DNA of 64,000 nucleotides from Wolfiporia cocos (GCA_029448655.1 JACCLO010000007.1:806001-870000); one strand, 5' to 3'; numbered from the stretch's first letter, positions 35,445 to 46,481 are shown. Notes: a model not told the origin generated them from the letters alone. Translations and numbers: made by a program.

Positions 35445-37943
35445 TCACAAGTGACGTTTTAGACTGGATGGAGGATGTAGAGGTACGGTGGGCAGTCTCC
35501 CAAACATCCGGCGAAAGCTCCGGCAATAAAAGCATATAACCTCCTTCTCGAACCGTTCGAATCCCGAGTTATCGATATTCTGCCCTGCAGGCATCCGAAT
35601 ATGACCGCTCAGTGGCCAACAGGTCAGAATGCGAGCCCATGCTATGACATGCTTACGACGGACTGTTGGGTCGTCGTGTCCAAACAAGTCTGGCACCTCC
35701 TCTACCTCCCACATTGGCCTCATCGCTCCAACATCGCTCCAAACACTAGTGATGAGTAGCTGCCTCTCGTGAGCGCTGGAGTCATCCATGTACAGCCCCG
35801 CCGCCAGTCGTCGATCCGCAATCATGAGTTCCCATCGGAAACCGAGCACAGAGAGCTCCCAGACTACCTCTGCCCATAAGCGTTCGTCACTGTCTGCAGT
35901 TGCCCGAGGGACAACGCAGCCCGCCCATGTCGATCCGTTGAGTTCGCTTTGATATGGTACAAACTTGCCATGTACCCCAAAAATCACGTTAATGTCGAGT
36001 CGTGAGGCTGAGCGCTTCATTGCACGCTGATCCCCTGTTTTAGGGCCCGACATCCGATTGCCGTCGTCAGGTGGAAGGGGGAGACATGCAATTTCTGCCT
36101 CACTCGCTCTGGTCCGGATGTCGTTGTGGGGTTGAAATGGGATTCGCCAATACTTGCCATCAAGGACTATCCGCCATTGTCCAGTCGTGAACAGGACTTG
36201 GCCATGAGCAGGAGGGTCCAGCGCTCGTATCAGGCACCATTCCCGAATCCGCAGCCAGTTGTGCATTTTCGCACCCATCACAGGGCCGGTAGAGTAAAAC
36301 AGGTGGACAGGTGGGAGTGGATACTCTAGAGGCTTTCTCGGATCGGGGGTCCGTAGATCCGGTTCCATTGCTAATGCCACATTCCAACCTGGGCATTCAG
36401 GAGGTAGCCAATGTGGCTTGTCGTTCGGTTGGTTGTCGTTTCGTTGGGGAGGCTGTGGCTTCGCCGACACCGATGCCTTCACCTGTGTGGCCGGACCGTG
36501 CTGTGCAGTGGCTGCCTTTATTGTTTTGCTCCTTTTACTCGGCCTCAGTACTAGGACAAGTGCATCAGTGTGTTAACCTACAGCGATCTTAATAAAACGG
36601 CTACCTTCACTGCCCTCACTATCGCGTTTAGATTTGTCGTGGTGGGGTACGTCATTTGCTATATTGCTCGAGTCGGCGCCATCGTCATTGTCTGGTAGCG
36701 CTGCTGTCTGTATCACGCGCAGGGTGGGCTGACTGGAAATGGAATATCGGCGAAGGTGGTGTAACAGGCTCTCCGACGCAAGATCAAGTAGATCTGTGCA
36801 ACGCCAGGCCGGCGCTTTGAGAACATATTGCCCGTGTGTCATGTTTACGTCCATATCAAAACAAGATGAGGCTTTCACCGTCTCAGCGAATTGGCCAATG
36901 CGTGTGTCTTGAGTTAGAGTATAGAGAGGCCGCACATACCATACGGGCACTCCGATACGATACATAGTTTCCACAATTGCTGGACGGGCTGAAAACACGC
37001 CGCGGAGCGGCAACACGGCATTACTGGCGTTGTATCCAGTGATTCCGATGTTGAGACGGGGAAGAATGACATCTATATACGTACACCAGGCCTCTACCTC
37101 CAGCAGCAGACGTTGAACCTCGCGGAACCATAGCGCACAGTCGAATGTCGTCAATGGCAGCTCTTGCAGCTTGTTGAAGGCTCGCTTCAATGTGGCACAA
37201 AGACGCTGTACATACACAGCACGCCTGACCTTGCCCACTTTGACATTGTGGCTATCCGCACTATCGGGTATGTAATGCTTGTTAATCGTGATGTCCACAA
37301 CAGCGCATGCTTCCATGATGGCAGTGCTTATGCGCTTCACGAGACTCTTCTTGAGATATCCTACGCCTGCCCCAGGTATAGTAGTAGAGACCTGGTGATT
37401 GTCAGAGAAATGGTTGCCTGGTATCATACTCAATCCTACCTCTACGTCCGTGTACTTGAATTCTATCCATGGCACGTTCACATCTGCATATTGCCAGAGC
37501 ACACCACCTGTGTCAATCGGGCCATTCCCTGATTGCAATAGACGTGGGTTGCAGGGTGCAGCCAACAAGTGAGGCTCAATTTGGTCATACAGCTGTGGCC
37601 ATTTGGTCAACTCAAAAGCGCCCAGCATTCCGTCTGCATTATAGCTGAATTCCTGGGTTGGATCGTGAATAGGCGGCTCGGGGACGATACTCATGTTGGG
37701 TGAGGAAATGTAGTATTCGACCCCTTCTTCCAGCGGTGCGGGATATCGAGCCAACACCCGACAATCAAAATAACGCAGCTTCGCGTCCATGGGAATTAGA
37801 GATACCGCCTCCAGCAGTTGATCATGGCTCTGGTACGGTTCTGCAGATGAAACCAAAGGCACCCCAGTCTCAGGCGGTGGTGAGGGAGGTAATGGAGGTG
37901 GGGGATCAATCGGCTCAGGCGGCTGCGAAGAGAGCGATGCCAT
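35445..37943 (-). CDS. Uncharacterised Agaricomycete multi-copy-type protein (KDZ cargo)
   Basis: Starts at MASLSSQPPEPIDPPPPL (37943) and runs 450 codons to an intron (about 36585 down to 36485, CACACAG acceptor). It continues KASVSAKPQPPQRNDNQ to the stop at 35445, about 790 residues with no internal stop. Distinctive segments: LRYFDCRVLARYPAPLEEGV, GGVLWQYADVNVPWIEFKY, GVFSARPAIVETMYRIGVPV with WYVRPLYT, CPGWNVALAMEPDLRTP and MWEVEEVPDLFGHDDPTVRR. The layout resembles hypothetical proteins I recall as numerous in mushroom genomes. No catalytic motif, signal peptide or membrane segment is evident. It is apparently the most intact gene in the KDZ element. Function unknown. Confidence 0.75.
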
Positions 37944-37989
37944 GCCAGTACGAGTTTGGGTGTCTCTGAACGTAAGGAGCGCATCAGAT

Positions 37990-38780
37990 TACGTCCCTGA
38001 CCACACCGCCTGCGTGCGCAAGCTCGTCGACCTGCGTAGCGCCAACCACCGTACAGCTCAGCATCGCTGCTGCCGGGTATGTAGACCACTCTTGAAGCCG
38101 TTCACTGCTTTGCAACGGCTTAGAGCCACTGCTTGGCAAACGACGGCCGCTCTAGGAGCAGGCATTGGGAAACGACGACGACGGCCGCTCTAGGAGCAGG
38201 CATCGGGAAACGACGACGACGGCCGCTCTAGGAGCAGACGCCTGCGCACGGCGGATTAAAATGTACAAACTCACAATTTTGCTGATGCCGGATGGGCCAG
38301 CGTGGATACGGAGAGCGGCGCGATGATGGCAGGAGACAGGCGAGTGCGAGGCATGCGAGTTGGGGGCAGTCGCGGGAGAAGCACAGTCACGAACGGATGT
38401 AGCGGACATAGCGGCATGCGTGTCTTCGTGAGAACACGATCATATTTGACGCGACGCGCTCTTCACGGAACCTCATCATATATGCATCAGCCATAAGCAG
38501 GTAAGACCGGACAAGCGCACGTAGTGCCCAACCAGTTGTGGTACTAATACGATGGAAATGCAGCCTTCATGTGCCCGACGAGCGCAGGCGTCTGCTCCTA
38601 GAGCGGCCGTCGTCGTCGTTTCCCGATGCCTGCTCCTAGAGCGGCTGTCGTTTGCCAAGCAGTGGCTCTAAGCCATTGCAAAGCAGTGAACGGCTCCAAG
38701 AGCAGTCTACATACCCGGCAGCAGGAGCTGTACGGTGGTTGGCGTAACGCAGGTCGACGAGCTTGCGCGCAGCTCCCACA
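37990..38780. repeat. Large inverted repeat with a tandem ~36-bp unit
   Basis: The left arm (~38005-38245) and right arm (~38575-38775) are inverted copies (AAGCTCGTCGACCTGCG ... GGCCGCTCTAGGAGCAGGC). The left arm has three copies of GGCCGCTCTAGGAGCAGGCA with GGAAACGACGACGAC, the right arm two. A unique ~330-bp centre separates them. It could be a foldback element or an arm-to-arm conversion product; no clear TSD seen. Confidence 0.75.
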
Positions 38781-39255
38781 CGGTCATTGTCCGGCGGTGC
38801 TTGAGGCAGCTGTCCCGAGGATTGGTATTTTGAAGTTATGGCAGACGCGCCTTGCGTGCCCTTTCTGGAGGCTCAAGAGAGTAGCGGGTGACAATTCACG
38901 ATCGACATGTCAACGCGATCGGACAGATTTCTGGCATGCAAACGCTCGGACGTCATAGGCACAGCTTTTGCTATCCGGCCTCCAAAAACGCCTAAGACTA
39001 GGTTTGGGATCACGTGAACCACCAATCGGTTCCGTGGGGCCCCCGCAGGTTCTTGCTTGCTTTCCGGGGCACTGTGTACGATTTATATCACTATAAATTA
39101 TCATATACGTTCCACTATAGCGTGAAAAGCGACAGGTGCTGTGAGAAAATGGGCATAAAGATGTACACTTACTCACGTGCTCTTGTACAGATTTCTTGCG
39201 TTTTGCCAACACAGCGCGCGTGAATCACGTTTCCTGTCCCCTCTAACGAGCTGCG

Positions 39256-39927
39256 ATGCATTTCCGTAGGTATCTGGAAGCACTAGATGAGATGAAGAAT
39301 GTACGTGACATTCGTTATGGTTCGAGAAAATGAGGTTAATATGAGTCTATGCATGTATAGCACGACGATGAAATCTACAGCGAGGTTACACGGGCTGCGC
39401 GTTGCGATAGGATCGTAGGGGAAGACACGTCGGACGACGAAGATCATTCCCAACGCGACGCAGAAGATGAGGTCAAGGAATATGATGACAAGAGCACTGG
39501 GGAGCGTCCTGTAGAGGACAACGAGATCCACGACAACACGCATAGTGCGTGCGACAGGCCAGAATTCGCCCACATTGTCGCACTCGCTCGCATGATCGTC
39601 GCGCAATGGCCCCCGGATAACGACACCGTTGACCCACGAAGTGATTCCGCCGCCCACGGAGCTTCGGCAGCTGAACTACATGCTAAGGCTCCTGCAAAGC
39701 GAACCCGTAAAAAGCACAACGCTGTACCCGTGCGCCGGAGTTTGCGTCTCAGGAGGCCGTCAGCACGGCAGTTGGGAGAGGACGGGTGAGTGATCTCAAT
39801 TCACAGATGGTGCCCACATCTCAACATCAGGATCATGACACTTAGGATCGAGATGATGGCAGCGTCACAAAGGGCTACACAGAAGCATGCAGTTGTTCTG
39901 AAAGAGAGAGGGCGGCATCATCGTTGA
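39256..39927 (+). CDS. Small uncharacterised acidic/basic protein (KDZ cargo)
   Basis: Exon 1 39256-39300 encodes MHFRRYLEALDEMKN. A GTACGT...TATAG intron leads to exon 2 from 39361: HDDEIYSEVTRAARCDRIV, an acidic stretch EDTSDDEDHSQRD, HIVALARMIVAQWPPDND and a basic AKRTRKKHNAVPVRRSLRLR tail. A GTGAGT intron (39786-39805) probably joins a last exon ending at TGA ~39927. The basic end suggests a nuclear or DNA-associated protein; no family recognised. Confidence 0.5.
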
Positions 39928-40150
39928 CCGCGCTGGTGCCAGGTGTCAGACGGGATTGACAACTTATGGTTTTTATGCCGCATGACCACGGTCGAGAGCA
40001 GTCTAGTACTGAGTTCTGGAAATGCTGCGTTGTCTCAACCCGCATGCATCTGCTGAAGGAAGCTGCTCTTTATGCCATGTTCTGGGAAAGGAGAACGTGA
40101 AGGGGATCTGAGACCACGAAAGAGGTCAATGTTAAGCTGAGACTGGAGAT

Positions 40151-40700
40151 ATGAACGCATCTATCACATCAGCATGTTCGGACTCCGCAGATGCATCCTC
40201 ATCAGCATCTCCCACCCACTGCCATCCCATCGCCGCCACTGGTAGCTATTGCACCGCAACCTCCGCTTCCTCAGCCTCTAGGTCCTGTGGACGAAACACA
40301 GTTTTCGACCGCGTGAAGCGTGCTCTTGATAATACGGAGACATCCAACGAGTTTTTGAAACTCGTCATTCGCTTTACGCAATACATCACTGACACTGCGC
40401 GGCTAGTTCGCGAGAGTCGGTCGTTCCTCGGTGACGGGGAGCTTATGGCCCAGTTCAGAGAGATTCTTGGCTGGTACGAATGGCGAGACCGAATAGCGGT
40501 CGCAGATGATGTCGGGAACTTCCTACATAGCCTGGTACACCTCCTGTCCTGCGTCACGACCGTAAAGACGGGGAGCTTATGGCCCAGTTCAGAGAGATTC
40601 TTGGCTGGTACGAATGGCGAGACCAAATAGCGGTCGCAGATGATGTCGGGAACTTCCTACATAGCCTGGTACACCTCCTGTCCTGCGTCACGACCGTAAA
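40151..40700 (+). pseudogene. Sin3-like PAH domain fragment with internal duplication
   Basis: The open frame contains VFDRVKRALDNTETSNEFLK, LVIRFTQYITDTARLVRESR and SFLGDGELMAQFREILGWYE. This has the pattern of a Sin3 paired amphipathic helix (PAH3-like) followed by the segment that follows PAH3. Sin3 is a histone-deacetylase corepressor of well over 1000 residues, so this is a small piece. A 134-bp tandem duplication begins at 40433/40567 and breaks the frame because 134 is not a multiple of three. It lies inside the KDZ element. An independent PAH protein encoded by the element is the alternative. Confidence 0.5.
40433..40700 (+). repeat. 134-bp tandem duplication
   Basis: Two nearly identical units start GACGGGGAGCTTATGGCCCA at 40433 and 40567; the only difference noted is CGAATAG versus CAAATAG near the middle. 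High identity implies a recent event or gene conversion. Confidence 0.93.
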
Positions 40701-40864
40701 TCTTCTTCAGCACGCGCAAGTGCACGCTCTTCCCAACTCCATCGAAATTCGGTTTGAGGTTAAACGGTCATGTGTCGCTGTCTCGCGTGTGACGACGCTG
40801 CAGGAGATATTGAAATCAGGTAGCCAGCACCCTGAGGACACATTGTGGGCTGCAGCAAGTCGAT

Positions 40865-41344
40865 TTGCCACTTATTGCCAAATCCAGATTGTCTGTCGGA
40901 CACTTGGGCCGTGCACGTCACTATCTCGCACCCGAGATTCTTGACATCTGCCATTCTGCGGAACTCATGGGACACATCAAGTGGCGACCGGCCGAACTGG
41001 AGTTCCTGCGTCAACAGTACACCTCGACGGAAGTTTGGCAGCTTTTGGGGCCTGGTCCTAGGTACAATTTTGCAAAAGCGGCACGGGCGATCCACAAGGG
41101 GTTTCTGCTCAACTTTGGTCAGCCATACGCAGCTGAAACAGGAGATGAATTCCTTGCGCATCAGAAGTTGACCAAAACGCCTTCGATACGAGCTGAAATG
41201 AAGCCATGGCCTGCGGAGACACCTGACGAACATCGAACGCGACTTGAGGATCTTTTCGATGTATTTATCTTCAATGCGCTGACACCTGATGAATTTTCCC
41301 TGACGTACTTGACAGCGCATTCACAACTGGTGCAAGAACAGTAA
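40865..41344 (+). CDS. Unrecognised open reading frame (KDZ cargo)
   Basis: About 160 codons with ordinary protein composition: YLAPEILDICHSAELMGHIK, WRPAELEFLRQQYTSTEVW, NFAKAARAIHKGFLLNFGQP and EHRTRLEDLFDVFIFNAL. It overlaps nothing else, follows the PAH fragment on the same strand and may be its continuation or an exon of the next gene. No ATG-defined start and no family assignment. Confidence 0.45.
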   Translation: MPLIAKSRLSVGHLGRARHYLAPEILDICHSAELMGHIKWRPAELEFLRQQYTSTEVWQLLGPGPRYNFAKAARAIHKGFLLNFGQPYAAETGDEFLAHQKLTKTPSIRAEMKPWPAETPDEHRTRLEDLFDVFIFNALTPDEFSLTYLTAHSQLVQEQ

Positions 41345-41393
41345 TTCAAACCGTCACTGCGCGGGCACTGCCCGCGCACTCGCCCTACCGGTT

Positions 41394-44300
41394 TTGGACG
41401 ACACCCGTGCTGTATGCGCGTGGGACGTATTCTGGGAATGGCTGAAGTCTGGACGGTACGACCGGTTAATTCAGGAAAAGAAAGCTACCATTGAGGGGAA
41501 AAATGGGCTGGCATGGACTGCGTGGGCTTCGGAAATATATGGACTACTACCTCAAGAAGAGCTCACCGCTATCAAGGAGGAAGTGGGTCAACACAAAAAG
41601 GAAGGTGCCAAGGAACAAGGCTCAGACATTGACTTTGAAATTAGCCCAGGGGAGTTCATACGAGCAAGGTATGCTTTGCTCTCCTGGATAAAAGAGCGGA
41701 GAGACTGACTACTGAGCCACTTTAGGAAGGCCGCGGCACTGGCCGATGGAGTGAGGGCAGTTACTGATCTCTGGACGAGGGAAACTGGCTGGGTGGGTAT
41801 GGTGATGCTTACGGGCCTGGATGGGAGTGGTGTCTTGCAAACATTCGTGTAAGGTGCTTTTGCTTCATATCATCATTTGCTGAACGATAGAAGGACAGAC
41901 ACAATTTTGGATGCGACTCGAACGATCAAACCTTTGAGGACATTCCCGTGAAGGAGGCTCAGATATCGTCTCGCCGCTTGCGTTACACGTTGTTTGGATT
42001 CGGGCAAGACATTTTTGACCGTACGTGTATCTTATTGTGCGATGCGACCAAGCTGACAGCAGGACAGCCCGACGAACGATGACCTACGGGCCCGGCGAGG
42101 ATCCACCTTTGGAAGCGAACGGCTCTACAGGTGGCACCATCATCGCTGAGCAAGGCGAAGGGATAGATGGTAGTGGAACGACATCTGTAGTATCAGGGGT
42201 AGCCGATGAAGAAACGATCTCGGTCACTAATACTAATAGAGAACCTGAAAACAGTCTGGGGATGGCCGGGGAGCAGGTTCCATCTCGGTGCGTGTTGCGA
42301 ACTCCACATCTTCTGTTTTAGAACCATCGACTGACATAATTGCCTCTTGTATAAGAAGAGGGTCAGATGAGGGAACACATGAGCAGACTGCGAGTTCAGA
42401 GGAATCCGTGCGGAGCGAGCCAGGAGACGGTCTTCATACCATGGCAAAGAGTGATGACAGATTCCCCACCCCCATGAGCAATGGAACCCCAGTTTCGACG
42501 ACCAGCAGCTCGCCACTGCCCACGAAGTCAAAGGTCACGGCGGTGGCGGCCGGATCGCACTTGAGACCTGTACAGTCACAAAAACGGAAGCGTCAAGCTG
42601 AGGGCAAGGATGAAGCGTTGACTGCTGAAGCTATACACAGGGGACGACCTTCTCGTGTGCGAAAACCAAGTGCCAAGGTCCGTGAAGCAGAAGAGTATGT
42701 CACACTCATCATGCGATCACGCAAATTACTAACATGGTCTATTGCAGGGGTGGACAGCAAACTACATGGCGTAGAATTACGTACAAGAAGGGAGTAGCTA
42801 GTGCGCCTGAAAAAGGAAGGAAATAGCGTGAAAGCTGGTTGTTACTGAGGGTCCGTAGCCTAGACGTCGATGTTGCACGCAAATCCTGAGGACGAGAGTA
42901 GTTATACCAAAGAGGACATGGCAAAGACTGAGAAATACCGGGAATAAGAAATTCCCCCAATTCTTGTGCTGCTCGTGCTCGCGTGGGCAGTCATGGTAAG
43001 CGCTGCCAAAGTTTTCACCTCGCTCTTACATCCCCCCTGTTGGCCTGCTTGCACAGTCCATTCTCCCTGCACCATGAGAGGCACGTTGGGCGAATCGAGG
43101 TCTAAGTACCCCCTACGCCTCTGGAACCTTGCGAAATGGAATGCTGAGAAACGCCGTCCGGTGATCCCTGCCGTGTGTCCGACATGCGAAGTGGGTTCAG
43201 TCGGCGCACAGGTCGTTTACAAGGAGGGTGTAGCAGGTTTTTGGCAGTTTTTTGTGAGTGACATCAGCTGGGATATGATAACGAGGGAGAGCTTACTGCG
43301 TTCGTGCATACAGTGTAGACTTCCGAAGGAGGTCTGCGGCAAACATTGGTACCCACAAGAGCAGATATTCCCATCGTCGCAACTCACAGCCGAGATGGAG
43401 AAGATCCGCTACGACGCAGCTCAGCAGGCGGCTGCCATTAAGGCTGAAAAGGAGGCTGAGAGAGCCAGGAAGGCCGCGGAGAGGGGTGCAAAAGCTGAGC
43501 AATGGAGGCTTGCAGCCCAGCTAAGGAATATACAAGCAGAGGAGAAAAGGAGAGCTAGGGAAGAGCAGAGGGCGGCCAAATGCGCTGAACGTGAGCACAA
43601 GAAAGAAGAGCGCGAGGCACAGCGCATGCTCAAGGCTGTTCAAAATGAGCTGGAGCGTGCTTCACGAACTCACGGCAGTACTGACCCTGTCTCGCTGAAC
43701 AGCAATCGCTACCCGAAATTTGAGCCACAGAAAGCGAGCCACGCTGACTTCAATGCGTATTTGGCGGAGCTCTTCAAGTCTGATCCTGAGGTAAGACTTA
43801 TTTTAAATCAGTGGATTTGCAGAGTGGACTAATATAACCTCCCTGAGGATAATGACAGCGGCGGCGAGAACGAGCCAGACGACGACGACAAAGGCGGCGA
43901 TGCCGAAGGCGGAAACCACGAAGACGGCAACAATGAGTCAGGCGGGGATGACAAAGGCGGGGACAATGACAAGCGTGGTGATGCCGGCAAGAGCAGCAAC
44001 GACAAGGGAGAGGATGACAAAGGCGAGGACAAGGGCGAGGACAACAACCAAGAGGTCACAGGCGATGGCGATGGGGCGGCCGAGAAGGCTGAATGGCGGT
44101 TTATACGTGTTTGTTTCTGGGGTCCAGAGGTATGACATTGGTTGTGTTCCAAGTTGAGCATGCTTAACGTGATCTGTCACAAGAAAGTACGTGACTACTC
44201 ATTTCCTTTATTATCTATGGTTTCCCCTACGATACGGGTCCAAGGGTCCCCCTACAAAGCCCTTAAGGCTTAGCGCCAGCCAGCGCGTCCATTACTGGGC

Positions 44301-45530
44301 GCGCCGGACTTGTGGTTCACGCCGAATACAGGCACGTGACCACGACGCGTAGGCAGGTGACCGCGTAGGTGGCACCTGATCTTACGATCACGACACCGCG
44401 TCGAAGCGCCCCCTTAACCTGGGCCGCTGACGCCTTGTCAATGATTCATCGGCGGCCGCCATTACTGGCCGGCCGCTTACTAATACATAACAACGGTCTT
44501 AGCAACGCCGATAGGGCTGCGCACGGACCCTTACGTTAGGGCAGGTAGTTACTGAGTAGTTACCATGCCTCTCATGTATATATATCGTAGGTCTGGGACA
44601 CTAGGTCCTCAGACTTAAGATTCTCATCTAGGGCTTAGGCCCGACTTGATACACCCTGCCTGCTGAGTGCCCACCCTGCCTCGTCGACAACGCCAATACC
44701 GACGCCTCCTCTGAGGGCTTGCCTCTATAAATACGCACTTGGGTTCTCCCTCGACATAGCCGAGTCAAAGGCTACGCCTAGGGGTTTAGGAGTATAGCAC
44801 AGCGAGTCATCTTGTGATATGATCACCAGGATGGCACGAAGGGGAAGGCAATCGTAGTGAGGGTGGTCGAGGGCAATGTTATCCTGAGACACATGCCCTC
44901 AGTGCTCGAATATTTCGGATTGACACTGACGTCGCCGATTAAAGTTTGGAGTTCCCCATCAGGAAGTTGGATCACTGATTACAGAGTGACGTCGGACATT
45001 CCTGTCTTTTGTGACACGGTGCTCTTGATCAAGTCGCATGGGCTTCAAAGGTAAATGGTCAAAGCAGGTCTATTGCCAGTACTAATGTTAGGTTTGTGCC
45101 GATAGATGTCCAGGAATCGAAATAGAACAGCTAGCACTACATCTACCCCCTGTCCCGCTGCGTATCGCCAAGGAGATTCTGGATGCAGGCAAGCATGCAA
45201 GTGCTACTGGCCAGATTACATGATCTGACAAGTGCTCGAGGCGCCGAGCAAAAGGTCTACGAGGGTCGTGCAGTTCAGACAAACAGGTCTGGGGCTATCA
45301 TCGTCGCCGATACTGCGGACGCGTCATCATCTGCCAAAAAACGGAGGATCCACGCTAACAGACACGTTGACTATGACAGCCCCATCGACATCAGCAGCGA
45401 TGACGAGGCACTACACCGTCCGAAGAAGAAAATTAAGTTAGTTACGTCAAGGCGGACTACGCTGACGGAGGCATTGCCGTTTGCGAGCGAAGTTGAGGAG
45501 AATGGGCGGACCGTAATCGTTCTGGACTAA
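41394..45530 (+). CDS. Uncharacterised multi-exon protein with coiled coil and acidic region (KDZ cargo)
   Basis: Exons read: WDVFWEWLKSGRYDRL...SPGEFIRAR, a GTATGC...TTTAG intron, then KAAALADGVRAVTDLWTRET and GWVGMVMLTGLDGSGVLQT, and RRLRYTLFGFGQDIFD. A Ser/Thr-rich part with an AT-hook-like RGRPSRVRKP (~42640) precedes CPTCEVGSVGAQVVYKEG and a CIQCRLPKEVC cysteine pair. Next come a long Lys/Glu/Ala coiled coil (43400-43660), an acidic Gly/Asp repeat (43850-44090), FIRVCFWGPE, an intron holding a solo LTR, GTKGKAIVVRVVEGNVILRH and a C-terminal PIDISSDDEALHRPKKKIKL ending VIVLD at 45530. Whether this is one gene or two adjacent ones (break near 42800-42960) cannot be settled here. The family seems expanded in Agaricomycetes. 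Function unknown. Confidence 0.6.
44175..44819 (+). mobile_element. Solo LTR inside a presumed intron, TSD TGATC
   Basis: This 645-bp unit runs TGTCACAAGAAAG to ATCTTGTGATA with exact TGATC at 44170-44174 and 44820-44824. It has GCGCACGGACC, GTTAGGGC, the TATA box TGTATATATAT (~44575) and a stem-loop GTCTG-GGAC-ACTAG-GTCC-T-CAGAC (~44591-44616). It is co-directional with the surrounding gene and lies between a GTATGA donor (~44130) and an ACCAG acceptor (~44829). Confidence 0.88.
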
Positions 45531-45984
45531 CAATTTCACTAGCAATACATGGTACGTGCTACACGTCGACATCTCTAGAGATATATACACCAACATTGGT
45601 TTCTTTAGGGATGAAAGGCAAAGGGGGGTTTATAACGCATGACTACAAACCGCAAACATTCGGCAGTACGGCTGCCGCCGTGGAGCTCATCTCGTGCTAT
45701 GCATAATACAATGAGTTTACGCAACATTTTGCGCTCGCTCAACTGTCTGATGCATTATATGGCTACATGTACGTCTCTCACTGTCGTCCATGACATCCAA
45801 ACACATAGAAATGTACGTCTACAACTGTCGGCATCTGTGCGAGTAACACTCTGAACAAGTACAAATTACGGTGGATTAACAGCACAAGCGACGGGCATTA
45901 TGCTTGAGTACATCGTGTTCCTGCTTGCTAGATGAATTACCGTTATTTTACATTTATATTTTTGCCTATGTGTATTTGCATCCG
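45531..45984. other. Spacer, nothing recognised
   Basis: Between the last cargo exon and the right-end repeat cluster only short unsupported frames occur. Confidence 0.5.
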
Positions 45985-46125
45985 AGTCATAGGAATATGC
46001 ATCTGCGGATGCATCCCGTGTTCACGACGAGATACATCTGCGGATGCATCTTATATCCACGAGATGCATCTGCAGATGCATCTCTTCTCCAGTCGTACAT
46101 GCATCTACGATGCATCTGCTGATTT
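45985..46125. repeat. Cluster of ATGCATCT/AGATGCATCT palindromes near the right KDZ end
   Basis: At least eight imperfect copies (GCATCTGCGGATGCATC, GAGATGCATCTGCAGATGC, CATGCATCTACGATGCATC) lie within 140 bp. This mirrors the 26183-26278 array near the left end, at a similar distance (about 250-320 bp) from the terminus. Confidence 0.85.
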
Positions 46126-46185
46126 ATTGCTCATTTACATACACCCTCTGATCTTATAAGATATTCTTTACGTCGATATACAAGC

Positions 46186-46371
46186 TCACATGGTGCAGTT
46201 GGTATAGTTACTGTACTCGTTATTTCACTTGGCTGTTGGTTCGATTCCTGCAGCTCGTTTGTTTTACTCCTCTTTAATGCCTTTCCGGGCGTGTGGCTGG
46301 CGCTTACCTTAGAGTGCCCCAGATGCATCTGCGGTGTCTCTAAAGATGCATCTCTGGCACTGAAGTCCCTC
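46186..46371 (+). repeat. Right terminus of the KDZ element with tRNA-like module
   Basis: An A-box ATGGTGCAGTTGGTATAG (46190-46207) and B-box TTGGTTCGATTCCTGC (46236-46251) are followed by a tail AGTGCCCCAGATGCATCTGC, GTCTCTAAAGATGCATCT and the terminal GGCACTGAAGTCCCTC. Its tail is the inverted counterpart of 25864-25930, although the tRNA-like heads differ. Confidence 0.78.
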
Positions 46372-46481
46372 CTCTAATGATCAGTTGTATGTCTTCTCGA
46401 ATCTGGGAGAGGTATGTGCTGCAATGACAAATGTAGCCTAGAGCGCCTGGAATAGAGTACAGTGTGCATATACTCACTCAA

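Larger units (their letters stand above)
25864..46371 (-). mobile_element. 20.5-kb KDZ transposon with cargo, TSD CTCTAATG
   Basis: The left end GTAGAGTTTCAGTGCC and right end GGCACTGAAGTCCCTC are inverted. The similarity continues inward (ATCTTTAGAG, AGATGCATCT, GGCCACTCTAA versus its counterpart GGGCACTCTAA). The exact 8-bp duplication CTCTAATG lies at 25856-25863 and 46372-46379. It interrupts an exon of the Tnp2 accessory gene, whose upstream exons continue at 46482-47082. Inside are a KDZ transposase (30362-34236) and apparent cargo: a RanBP2-zinc-finger gene, two uncharacterised larger genes, a Sin3-like fragment and smaller frames. Each end bears a tRNA-like module and an AGATGCATCT array. 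Two later solo LTRs add about 1.07 kb. Confidence 0.82.

Noticed and set aside
25864..46371. TET/JBP dioxygenase gene expected from known KDZ associations
   Set aside because: No HxD...H dioxygenase-like segment was recognised in any frame of the cargo.
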